Positions 14,640 through 26,152 of a stretch of DNA of 64,000 nucleotides are shown in pieces; the stretch's first letter is position 1, and each line of letters opens with the position of its first letter. This DNA is from Beaufortia kweichowensis (lineage: Eukaryota > Chordata > Actinopteri > Cypriniformes > Gastromyzontidae). The position numbers and the translations under genes are program-made. Under the pieces are notes generated by a model. The model was not told the DNA's origin. It did not search any database and saw nothing but the letters and a program-made list of their open reading frames with translations. The stretch covers positions 8,918,716 to 8,982,715 of the forward strand of contig CM032808.1 in the NCBI GenBank assembly GCA_019155185.1, given 5' to 3'.

Positions 14640-15525
14640 TCAGTGATACAATGAAAGATTAATAATAGATGACCTTCTGTCTTTAATTTCCATGTGACCT
14701 TTTAAAAACACAAAAATTAATTCAAAACTGTCAAGAGTGTGAGTTGAGCATTTAGAATAGCTCATTCAATAAATAATATTTTTGTAAGAAATGGACAGAT
14801 GCAGCCATATGAATGGATTATTTAGAATGACCCTGTAAACTGCTCTAATGCCATTATATACAGACTGGCACCTTTTGTGGTCCAGTGTTTCTCAAGGCTA
14901 AAGATCTCTGGGAAAGGCAGTGACAGGCGGTTTTGGGTCACTCTGGCATCTTTTCGGTTCACAGGCCTTACAATGGTTTAAGTTGGCTCAGGTTGAGCAG
15001 TGACATTAGTGAAAACTGTTTCCTTAGCCCGTTACCGGTAATCAAACTAAATTACATGACTACTTCTATGAGGTCCAAGAAAAGCAGCGAGGGCAATTTA
15101 GGTTTAGGTTTAGTGGGTTTAACTTAAAAGGACTTTAAAACCAAAGACAGCGGTGTACATAGCTGCAGTGTTGTTATACACTCTGATTAATTTCCAGTTG
15201 CCTTGAGTCATTTGTAATTATTGCATTTATTCAAACGTGAATTAGTTCATGATGTTTTGGGAACTGAACTGAAAGACATTTAACCCTAAAAAGCTGTGTC
15301 TTAATGCGCAGAAAATACATTTTTAATTGTTTTCTTTTAAACTTAATTTTGAAAAATCCAAATTAGTATAATGGTAATGGCTTCATAAATGCTTATAATG
15401 GATTATTTGTAGCCCGGGTATGCTTGCACTACAATAAAAATGAAAATCATTTTATATGATATGTTTAAGAAAAGAACCAAATGTGTAAAAATAAACACAA
15501 AAAATGGATTAGTGTTAGTATTTCT

Positions 15526-15640
15526 TTAGCTTGGTTGGTTAGCAATGCAAAAGGTCATGGGTTTGTTTTTCAGAGAACAAAAAACTATTTAAATGTATAT
15601 ATTGTATGCAGTGTAAGTCGCTTTATCTAAAGTAATTTTT
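15526..15640 (+). mobile_element. tRNA-derived SINE remnant
   Basis: TAGCTTGGTTGGTTAGCAAT is a box A-like segment, CATGGGTTTGTTTTTCAG is a degraded box B region, and GTAAGTCGCTTTATCTAAAG is the typical 3' motif of this fish SINE group. It abuts the element at 15640. Confidence 0.55.
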
Positions 15641-15836
15641 ATTATTTACTACATAAAATCATTTCATACATTCTGTTAAAATATATAAAATAACCTTGAT
15701 GTCTTTAATATTGACTGAGTAATGACATGTCAAACATTGAAATCATATTGATATTTAAAGGTAAAATAAAACTTTAATGCTTGTTTTCTCATATTTTTTT
15801 TTAGACTTCATCCTGGTTTTTACAGACATGGTCACA
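15640..15836. mobile_element. TGTGACC-family foldback element, 5' truncated
   Basis: Right end CCTGGTTTTTACAGACATGG then TCACA is the complement of the family terminus TGTGACCCTGTCTGTGAAAA. It shares the core TAATATTGACTGAGTAATGA with the copies at 25924 and 28734. Confidence 0.65.
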
Positions 15837-16884
15837 AATCTACTGCAAATATAATATCAGTATGATTATAGAGAATGCATAAATCTTGAATTCGGACCAT
15901 GTACCATTGTTGAAGTTGAATGTTTAACACTGAACAGCATCAACCTCAGTTTATAGCCAACCTAGTCTTAGTTTAGATACAAATCTTTGCGGTTTGAGTC
16001 TGACATGGATCCGTCTCTGTCCCAGATTCCAGAAGGTTAAAGAGTTTCTTTGAGTGTGGCCAGACTTCTCATTTTAGCCTGAAGATGAAATATGAGAGCA
16101 GCTTACATGACTGTATATAAACCAGCTTTTTTGTTTTTGAACTCGCACAGTTTCCAGAAGTGTAGAGACAGGCCAAATAAACCTACAGTAATTGGATTTA
16201 GAGTAGTACAACGCTACCATTAGCATGCTTTCTGATTAGCATGAAGCTAATTACTGGTTGAAAAGAGACTCGGAAGGAGTTTGGTACCGTGAGCACGTCC
16301 ATTTTAATTTAGGCTTCACGCTGAGAGAATATGACTTGCAGACACCAATTTTCAAATTGAAGCCAGGTTAAAGTACACTGAATTACAGGGTAGTCTGCAT
16401 GCTTATAATGTTATGTTGAAAAGCTTTTTTTGTGTACATTCAAGTACCCACACTTAACAACTGCCTCATTTTCAACATCTATTTTCAGCTCCTAAGTGCA
16501 ATTAAACAGCATTGATACTTGAAGGACCCAACAGAACCATTTGATCCCAAATGGATTGAGACACAGTCAGTAGTGGAAGCGGAGCCCCAATCACAGGCTG
16601 TAATTTCAGCACATTTATCTCATTTCCTGCACGCTTTGTCTTTCCCTGGAATAATGGGGTAAGTAATTGAAATAGACTCCAGATAATGGGGAATTTTGAC
16701 CCTGCCGTTCCCTCGGAAGGCTGGGCGGTTTGCGGCGACAAGGGAGAAAACGTGGGCAGTCTGTGGTTCCTTACACAAGTGACTTGGAGTCGGGAAATAG
16801 GCTAAAATTGTATCCCAGCGCTGCCTGCGCTCTGATTGCATTTTAAATACTTCTGAATAGGAAACAAACCAGTACATGTCTAAC

Positions 16885-16990
16885 ATTTATGCATTTGGCA
16901 GACCTTTTATCCAAAGCAACTTACATTTACTTTAATCTATGTGTGGATTTAGAATCGCAAACTTTGCACTGCTTTGCTTGAGATAAATGT
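16885..16990 (-). mobile_element. SINE 3' region remnant, inverted
   Basis: ATGCATTTGGCAGACCTTTT then ATCCAAAGCAACTTACATTT, the reverse of the GTCGCTTTGGATAAAAG motif. Confidence 0.5.
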
Positions 16991-17225
16991 ACTAAATGAC
17001 AAAGATTACACCAATGTCAACATTACGTTTGCACAATTAGCAGGAAATTGTACAGTGATAGTGTAAAACAGATACACTGTTTGCTATGATGTCACAGATA
17101 TTAGATGCAATGAAAATACTGTATACACATGTTGGAACTCTAAATTAGATTTTTAGGCATCAATAGTATTTTCACTCGCTCCTTTCGTTTTTAAATTAAA
17201 AGTAATGTATACATTTATTTACATA

Positions 17226-17278
17226 TTTTAGTAGTTTGTTTCCTTGAAATTGTTTTTCAAGGAAACAAACTACTAAAA
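17226..17278. repeat. Perfect 24-bp inverted repeat with 5-nt loop
   Basis: The arm at 17226-17249 is exactly complementary to 17255-17278, with TTGTT between. The arms include AGTAGTTTGTTTCCTTGAAA. It lies just left of the element at 17295. Confidence 0.92.
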
Positions 17279-17294
17279 CTACCATGACATTGCA

Positions 17295-17515
17295 CCACCC
17301 AACCTAATCTCATGGAAAATCATAATGTACAAGGTGGCGAATTCGTATGAATTTGTACAATGTGACAAAAACAATGATAAAGGCCCACCCCTAATCCTAA
17401 CATCACTGTGGAGAAGCAAAACATACTGAAGCGTACAAATGAGATTGTAAAAATTAGATTTACGAATGATCCATCTCGTAAAATACATACGAATTCCTGT
17501 GAGATTGTGTTGGTC
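17295..17515. mobile_element. GAATTCGTATGAATTTGTAC-type interspersed element
   Basis: CCAACCTAATCTCATGGAAA at the left pairs with CCTGTGAGATTGTGTTGG at the right. The inner motifs AATTCGTATGAATTTGTAC and CTCGTAAAATACATACGAAT are diagnostic of a repeat often seen in cyprinid DNA (recollection). It explains the spurious minus-strand frames here. Confidence 0.65.
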
Positions 17516-18587
17516 CACCAGCTGAGCAACAGGAGAACATTTAAGATGACAAAGTGAGGAGTCATAAAGTATTATCTCTAAAATGGACTTTTTACCCCAA
17601 CACACTCACATTTCCTCCTAAACTTCCTGAGAATCACAGAGATCCAATTTCAGTACTGTTATTGTGTGGATGAGGCCATTTATCCGCATATAGCCTATAA
17701 ACATCACATTGAAACGCAAACATTTCCTCCCACTGTATTTAATGAGAGTTGAGTTTTGGAATGGTTTACTTGATGGGAAACACAACCATGCAATTACAGC
17801 TCGCAGGCTGAAATGAGTGTAACCCTAACCTTGGCTGTACTCTGTCATACAGGTCAAGTTGTCTGCATTCATTTACATTATAGGTTGATTGTGTGTATTT
17901 ACATGTGTATGTATGTGTGTGTATATATCTTGTTGGTCGTCGCTAAATAAGCCGTCAGTGTGCCGCTGTCATTTTTGGTGCTTGGCTAAGTAATTTTCTC
18001 TCTCTCTCTTAAAGCCATATGTTATTTTTGGATGAATAGCCCTACACTCGGCCACAATAGAAAAGCCAGAACACTCTTAATCCTGTAAGTATCCCTGTGA
18101 TTTTAACTAATCCATTTGTATGCTGGAAAAATGTACCTTCTGTCATAGCATTACTTTTAACAGCGTATCTCTTTACATTTCTCTGCATTTGTTTTCTTTT
18201 TCACATACCACCAGACCACTTCCATGAATTAGATTCAAACTATCGATGGTCAGACATCATCAAAGGAGATCTCTACGAAGATGAAACTGATAATGTTGCT
18301 GTCGGTTGCTGCTTTTTCATGGTGGTTGTTGAAGCACTTTTCTATTGAGCCCATTGAAACGTGAAGGACAGGCCTTGAGTTGTGACCAGTATCTGAGCTG
18401 TTTGTCACCGTCAAGATAACATCTTAGAATTAGAGCAAGTGCCGTAGATTTGGGAAGAGAAACGGCAATGAGCAATACCAATAAACGTTACATATTAGCT
18501 AAGAAGTTGAAGCATTATTCAAGGTGTATTCAATATTTTTTCTTAATAAACATTCACTGCTAATGAAATAATTAATATTTAAAATAG

Positions 18588-18890
18588 CTGTTAACTGTCA
18601 CCAGTTTTTTCACTATTTACTTTGTTATTTCATAGTTGAATTCTAATCTAATCATGACAAACTATATATTGATGGAAAGATCCAAGACTTTAATAATTAG
18701 ATCTAATAAGTATTTTACAAATTTTCATAACAATAACGTAAAATAAGAAATGTTAATGTTATTTTAAAAAATACCTTAAATTAAAAATATATATATAAAT
18801 AAATAAATAAAATATTTAAAATTGGAACAATTGTAGTTCAGATTTTTATGTGTATGCTTAATATGTGCAGTAACAGTTATCACGTTAAAC
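18588..18890 (+). repeat. Interspersed repeat, copy 1 of 3
   Basis: Starts CTGTTAACTGTCACC and ends GTAACAGTTATCACGTTAA. The core ATCATGACAAACTATATATT is shared with the copy at 39848 and, inverted and diverged, with the copy near 21995. I cannot name the family. Confidence 0.7.
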
Positions 18891-18908
18891 TATTAAACTG
18901 ATTTTGCC

Positions 18909-19138
18909 AAGTGAGAGATGTTCTTGGGTTAACGTAGTTTGTTGACTCTGGAACAACATTTGTGCAGAAAAACTTTTCCTGCACCAAAACTTAACCATAA
19001 CCGTAACCTTCCCTAAAATCGAGAGGAAATGAAATCTAAACTTCACATGAACTGTAAAATTTTCCCTCAAATCTGATTGGTTGATTAGAAAACATCCCAG
19101 AGTCAACAATGACATTGACCCAAAAACATCTCTCACTT
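18909..19138. mobile_element. Foldback MITE, about 230 bp
   Basis: Left arm AAGTGAGAGATGTTCTTGGG then GTTGACTCTGG; right arm CCAGAGTCAACAATG then CCCAAAAACATCTCTCACTT. The arms are over 40 bp and nearly complementary. It sits directly after interspersed repeat copy 1. Confidence 0.8.
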
Positions 19139-21251
19139 CAGTTCATATAAATTAATGTAAACTTAAAATAAGTTTCAAATCACATACACTTACATGAAAT
19201 GAAAAATAAATTATATCAATAAAAATGTATAAAAGCAGTTTTATTTTGCAAAACCTGAGGCGCCATGTTAAGATCACATTATGAGCCGAATAATACACTT
19301 ATTAATGTATACTCTTAATAATCCTCAACTTTTTGGATTCTTGTGCGTATAGAATGAATAAATGATGGGATATTTTAAACATTTCTGAATGCACTTTTAA
19401 AATAAGTGATTGTTTCAGACAGTTACCACAGGCCAGGTCTAGACCTGTTCTCTCTCGTCCTCTTTATCTATCTCTCTCTGTACTTTTGATTTCTTCCCCG
19501 GTTAGTCCGCTGGCTGAGAGCGAGCAGTCTGAGGGTGTTCTTGGCATAAACAGGGGAAGTGCATGATTTGCTGGGGGGTTTGGAGTAGGTAGAGCATCAC
19601 TGTCCGTCCAACCTAATTACCCTGAAAACAAACAGCAGTGAAAGTAGGCCAGTTACACTTACTACAAGAAGAAGTTTGGCTCTGTATATTTCCATTTGCA
19701 TGTGTGTGATCACAAAAGCATTCTTTGTGTTTGTGCGTGTGTTTATTATACTTGATCATTTTGTATGTTCTGACCCAGTTTTTGTAAACATACCTGAAAA
19801 TGACTTTTTGTTTTTCCAGGTAAAGATGGGTGAGCTTACAATTCTCCAAAAGTATCTTGAGTTATGATTTGTATGTCTAAGAGTTTTTTTCATTAACACG
19901 AAACTAAGGCCTTGTCCACACTAATACATTTTTTATTTCATTCGTTAACATTTGAACATTTTTGTTTGAAAACATTTTTGACAAACAAAAACAAAGCTTT
20001 TTGAAAATGCCCTCCAATTGCATGAATTTGAAAACTGTGTACTATGAAAACAGAGGCCTACGAAAACGATTTTGTCACATGACGCAGTTGTTCTGGCTGC
20101 TTACTAGTTTGATAGCTTTGCTCGATATTAAAGTCACTTTGTACATACTTCATATTGCATATTTTCAAAGAAGAGTCCAGGTTGTAGTCCTCGTCTAAAT
20201 CATGATTAGTGCTGTCTCTGATACCAGGATCTGAGATGGGTAGAAGCAGGCATGTTTTAGGATATCTCCCCAACACCCCAGCCATCCACTCGAGACAATC
20301 TCTGTCTCGATTCACTTTCTCCTGTGCCCTCTTCACGTCTGTCTCTCTCCATTTTCGCTTTTATTCTCTCTTTCTAGGATAAGTATTACAGTTAATCAGA
20401 TTATCACTCTTCTCTCTGAAAGATGCCAGTAGTCAGGCAGATAAAAGGGCAGCACAGAGTCCCCAGGGGTCCTGACCGACAGGGATCAAAGGGGGTGCTG
20501 ATTAGCCAAAGCAATGTCGCTTTGATACCAGAAAAAAGTGAGATAGACAGAAAGAGAGATTTCAGATGGATGACACCGTTTCATCCCATGTGTCAGCAGA
20601 TGTCTTGGTTTACCTGCTTCAGAGATCTCTTTGTCTTCTCTGTGGTAGGTCATAGCGCGCTATTATTCTCTTCTGTAACAGCAGCAAAAGACACTCTTGA
20701 TCTATTGACACTATTGTTCAATTAATTTGTGTGTGTGTGGTATGTACATATGATAGTTACTGTTACCTCACTCTGCCTTGAGTCTTGTTTAGGGTTAACA
20801 GGTCAAAGTTCATCCTTCCCTGATAAACTAAATACCATTAGTCTGATTGTGATTGACTGGGAGAGCTTGGCAGGAAACAGTGGATAAAGTCCAGAGTGAG
20901 AATATAATCCTCTCACACACATAAATCATGCATTCACTGCGGCACACAGGTGATCTTTGGATCTTTGCACCACCCATAGGTTTGGAAAGCAATTGCACTT
21001 ACACCCGCCACAAGACACCCGCAACACACACAAAAACACATAAAAGATATATTTTTCAGTTGTTCATGTAATGAATCTGCCACAGATATGTTATAATGAC
21101 GCATAGCTGGATGCGTTTCTGTGTTATCTGGTAGTGTGGAGGGGTGTAGGGGAGCTGGAAAGTGTGGCTGAGATAGGGACCACTCTCCTGGGCTTTTAGG
21201 GTTTAACCCTGGGTGTGAATGAGATAAAATACACTGTGACATACGTGTTCC

Positions 21252-21310
21252 TGTAACTCAATTAGTGCAAAGGTTGTGGGTTTGAATCCAACCAAAATGC
21301 ATATTGAAGA
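21252..21310 (+). mobile_element. Possible tRNA-derived SINE head fragment
   Basis: GTAACTCAATTAGTGCAAAG followed by GTGGGTTTGAATCC, a box B-like match. Short and degraded. Confidence 0.3.
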
Positions 21311-21994
21311 CAACCATTAGGTTGCTATGTGACAAATACACAAAACACACACACACATCAACGAAAGCCCTAATAAGTTGCAGAAAACACATTACATAAC
21401 GTCTAAGACCCCAAAGAGCACAAACCGCACACGTGGGCATATTCAAACACTGACCCTTAGAAAGGTTTTAGGACATTTTATGAGCACTCTCCCAAGATTA
21501 CATGCTTGTGACACACCCTGTTGAGACATGTGCCCTGAACGTTTAAAGAATGAAGGTTTACACACACACACACACATGCTAAGCAGAAAGTAAACACAGC
21601 CCGACTATCCTTGAGCGTTTGTTTGTGGCAGCTCTTAAAGTGATGACGTTTATTGGTGTGGTTTATTCTTTCACTGAGCTTTTAGCAAAGTTTGAATCGA
21701 GCATCTGTTCCTTTAATCTCTGTCTGTGTTTGTTTATGTGGCTCTTCATTGTCATGTAAGCAATGTAAATTGTATATGGACTTCCTTTCATACTGCCTCA
21801 ACTCTTCTTTGTTGCTTATAGGGTTAGTTTACCCAAAAGTTGTTTCTTAGACCAGCTGGTGAATGGTTATAATAGCAACACCAAGTTCATTGTCAAATTC
21901 ACTATCCTAACTACAGTTTTTACATTTAATATTTAAACATTTTAAAATCTTTTTTATTTTACATATTTTTTTAATTAACATTTTTTATTATTAT

Positions 21995-22161
21995 TTTTTG
22001 TTTATGTTTGTTGTTATGAAAATTTGTCAAATATTTATTCTTGAGTCTTAGACCTTTCTATCAATATATAGTTGAATAACTATGAATGTATAACTGAAAT
22101 ATTAAAGTAAATAGTAAAATAACATAAACGTTCTTCCTGTGGAACGGTGACAGTTAACAGG
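21995..22161 (-). repeat. Interspersed repeat, copy 3 of 3, inverted and partial
   Basis: Reverse complement carries CCTGTTAACTGTCACCG and ACTATATATTGATAGAAAGG then TCTAAGACTCAAGA, matching the 5' part of copies 1 and 2. The other end is missing. Confidence 0.6.
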
Positions 22162-22469
22162 TTTTAATAAATCTACACACAATTCTTTTTTTCCATATAA
22201 TGACCGTTTATAATAACTTCTGAACTCCAACAAAGCAAAAACAATATTCTGTATGCATATTAGTATATGTACATTGTGCAAAAAACTGCAACCATATTTT
22301 AAAACTTAATAAAATGTACAAGATTATATTCCCATTGGGTGTTTTTGCGTTTTTCCATGTTATGTTGTAGTTTTGTGTGCGTTATATGTGTTTGTGTGTT
22401 TTGTCTTATAGTCTTTTAAGGCCTGCAGGTTTCACCTTTAACCTCTGTCCTTTGTTCCCTCTCTCCAGT

Positions 22470-22547
22470 GTGCAGAATGAAAGAGATCAACATGTCTCTC
22501 CCACCGATTATCCCTATCTCTCCGACTGTGCCAAAGTGACTGTGTAG
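22470..22547 (+). other. Candidate terminal exon, unidentified
   Basis: A very strong acceptor (a long pyrimidine tract ending CTCTCTCCAG) precedes an open frame of 25 codons ending in TAG. One frame reads VQNERDQHVSP and ends in SDCAKVTV, which looks like a hydrophobic PDZ-ligand-like C-terminus. No poly(A) hexamer is seen close downstream, and the short open length could be chance. Confidence 0.2.
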
Positions 22548-24139
22548 ATTTGGGTTCTTTTGTGAGATTAACAAAACATTGGTTTAATGTAATCGCATGT
22601 AGCTCAGCCTCGGTGTGTTCATAGCTCACAAGCAGGCCATCTGCACCCATTGCCCTGATAGCATATTTCAGATGTCTGTCAATTTCTACTTTAAATCCAT
22701 TTTTTAAAAATTGCACAGATTTTCTCTTATAATCAGCACAAAAATGTAAAGAGAAAAAAAAGTCCACATACCGTCTTAAGCATCTAATCAGACATCTATG
22801 GTTATACATAGAAAAAAAATGGCCATTTTAAATGTAGTTTTTTTTTAATTGTTGTATAAACTCCATTACAGTCCTCATGTACCTAACAAGACCCATTCAA
22901 TAACCTTTGACCCAAACGGAGTAATCGTAGCCCAAACATGTTTCCTCCTGTGCCAACAAACCTGGTTCCAGTTACACTTTTAATAGGCAGGTTTAAAAAG
23001 GGCAGAGGGAGGTGCAGTGTGGGACAGATCAAAAGTTCTTTCCTAAATGTCCTTTGTCGTGACTTTGCTGCGTTTGATGTCTAAGCTGTTGACTCTCTCT
23101 CTTTCTCTACCTCGCTTTCTCTCTCTCATTTCAAAGAGGGGGAAGAGTCATCTGCCTCCCGCGGTCTGCCAACACGCAGACCACCAGGGGAAGCGAGGGA
23201 GCGAAAAAGAAAGAGGAAGGGAAAGATAACTGGAGAGATTGGACAGTCGGGAGCTTTTGAAGAGATGAAAGAAGAAAGACTGGATTCTGCCCTGAGAACA
23301 GCGATAAAGCTGGTGGGGGTATATGAAAAGAAAAAGAGAGAAATTTGAGAGGGATGTAGACGGAAAGCTTTCAAACATGTTTTTGGCATGCATTTTTAGA
23401 TGCTTCTATCTTAATTTATTCTCATACAGTCTTTCTTTTCTTTCTAGATTTCTTTCCTTTGTGCTTGCTTTATTTGTTTTAAAACTGGACAGTTTGGTTT
23501 GTTTACAGAACACGTGGACATTTTCGCCTGGTGCCACAGATCCTGAACTCCTAGATGGTCAACAGTGTTAGGAAACTCTGCGTCCTGTTTCACAGTTGGC
23601 AGCGTTTCCTTTACTGAGTACATCAGTTAAGATCTGGGTCTGTTTTAGGTCATCTATAGAGCATAGATGCAGAGCATCTGCAGCGTGCACATCCAAGGCC
23701 CATATTGAGCTCTGAACAGAAATGAGAGAGCATCAGATGAATAGATCAATAGATGAATAGGTGAAATGAGTCAGAATACAGCTACTCACTGTCACGCTGC
23801 CCTTTCTGTCCTCATTGTACTATTTGGATAAAATCTCTTTTATCTACTGGTGCCAGTCTCTGATGCATCAACACAATAGACTGACTCCTTTTCCTTTGAT
23901 AATAGAAGCAAAAACCACATTTGTGTTGCAGCATCAGACAGATCATCCTGTGTCCTTGCATGTCTTTCATTTTATTTTACACTTCTTAATTTTCTTGCAC
24001 AGTTCATTTACTCATCTGGATCACTCCATTCAGTGTGGGGTAAATGTGGAGAATGCATTTGAATTGAATTTTTTGTGTCAACTATTCTGGAGTCAGAGAA
24101 TTAGAGTATCTTTATTAATGAGAAGTATTACTGTCACTA

Positions 24140-24420
24140 AAATTCATTAAAAAAATTAATGAATTATTTAAAAAAATATCACAACAAATATAAAATTATA
24201 ATATAAAAATATATAATATTATATAAAAATATGTAATATAAAAATATGAAGAATATATAATATAAATATAATTTTTTTTTAATTATAATTTGGCTCAAGT
24301 AAAAATATCTAAACAAAATAATATTCATGGGAAGTGCATAGTTATAAATTATACTAAATTATACATTTTTAATGAATTATTAAAAAATTATTAAAAATAT
24401 ATATGTACACTGGTAATGAA
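24140..24420. repeat. AT-rich low-complexity tract
   Basis: Almost pure A/T with irregular ATATAAA-type units, likely derived from simple-repeat drift. Confidence 0.85.
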
Positions 24421-25923
24421 AGAGATGTTATCTATCTTGTTTAAAGTATAAATACGACAAAGTGATGTTCATGTTCAAAAAGCTAGTTTTAAGGAAGTTT
24501 AGTTATGTGTATGATAATGCAGAAATGCTGATTTAGAAAATAATTTTTTGCTGTGTATGTTATGGACCACGGTGGTCTCCCCTCATCACAGGGTCTAGAC
24601 GACATTCTTGGTTGTCATTCCTGACGTATAGACATTATAATGCTGTTTTAGTTGTAATTTTAATTTGTAAATTTCAGAGATGTTTTTCACACTCATCACT
24701 CATAATTCTTTAACCCTTATATAAAGATAGTTGTTAAAGCAGTTTTATTTACATGATTGCAGTATGTGAAATACAGTATGTGTTATCTGAAACACAGTAA
24801 TAAGATACTTATTGATAAAACTTGAAGAACTTTTCATGTCCTACACACACAGAAACATTTACTCTCCCCCTCTCTGTCTCTCTCGGCAGGGTGGGCTTTA
24901 ATCTATTTTCACCCCTGGCGTCTTAAGAAAGTAGATCTAATAAGTTAGTTTCCTGCTGCGAGAGTCACTCTTGACCAAACTCTCTGTGTGTATCCCATGA
25001 CATGGGAATAGTGGTTTTCTTAGAATGTTTTCCATTTCAGTCACACCGGTTAAACTACGATACAGCCAGAATTTACATTCATTTCAATTAAAGTGACGAG
25101 AGCATATGAAATGCTCATTACATGTTTCTCAGGCTGTAACCGCTGTGAAATGCATTTGGAATGAAACATCTCTAATCATAGCAGAACAAAACAATGAGCC
25201 AAATCATCACTGGCCACCTTCTCGCTGAGACAGACAGGAAACACCAAAAAGTTCTACAGAAACGGGTATGAAACTTCCTCTGTTCTGCATTAAACGAGTC
25301 TCTTGGAGACACTCGTCCTGTCCGCTTCCTGCCGCTCCTAAAACTCATTACCGGCCCTAAGCCCCCTTCTCTCTTTTTTATTCCTCTTTTCCTTGTCTCT
25401 TCCCACTCACTTTTTCTCTGTCTTATCCTCTGTGCCCCATCTGCCCATACTGTTCCCATGGTTACCAGTAGGGGAAAATGTCTGAGCTACGGGTAGATCC
25501 CATCTTGGTCTTTATTACTTAGGGTTGGGCTTTATTACTAAGTGTTTGGAAGTTGTAAGTGAAGTACAGTTGTATGCACACCCTTTTCAAATAGAATCAC
25601 ATGTTGCTTTGCAAAGATCATCACACAACCCTCACAGTCTGCACAAAGATGTCATTGCAAATACAATAATGAAGATAGGAAGATGTAGAAAGGAAATGTT
25701 GGCTTAATGTTTGACGGAACTCACACATATCTTATTGCTCTTGCATTGTATTTTATTTGCATGCAAATTTTGAGTTTTCTCTAGAAACTATAGCTTTAAA
25801 GGAAAGGTTTACCATTCAGTTACCCACCCTGTACTTACGTCATTTAAACATGCATGATTTTCTGAGCTTTAAAAATCAAATACTTCCACCAATAAAGTAA
25901 TCATTTCAGTGGGTTAATAAATT

Positions 25924-26152
25924 TTACCCTGTATGTGAAAACCCAGCTAAAGTAATTGTTGTGTGTATTACTGTTTCTAAAATGATTCTACATAATGTAA
26001 AGAAATTTCTGTAAAAGTATAACCTTTAATATTGGCTGAGTAAGGCCATGTCAAAGATTGAAATCATAGTAATTATTAATTATTAAATCATTGTGATCAT
26101 TAATGATTGAAATATTAGGCGACTTTAGCCTGGTTTTCCAGGCAGGATCATA
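25924..26152. mobile_element. TGTGACC-family foldback element
   Basis: Left end CCCTGTATGTGAAAACCCAG pairs with right end CTGGTTTTCCAGGCAGGATC. The core TAATATTGGCTGAGTAAGGC is shared with the other copies. Confidence 0.65.

Noticed and set aside
15526..15590. tRNA gene
   Set aside because: Box A/B-like matches are degraded, no cloverleaf can be folded by eye, and the SINE 3' motif follows.
17279..17605. Two overlapping minus-strand frames
   Set aside because: Explained by the interspersed element at 17295-17515.
22438..22809. 123-codon minus-strand frame
   Set aside because: No recognisable domain and no splice or promoter support; it overlaps the plus-strand acceptor region whose pyrimidine tract alone explains part of the frame.
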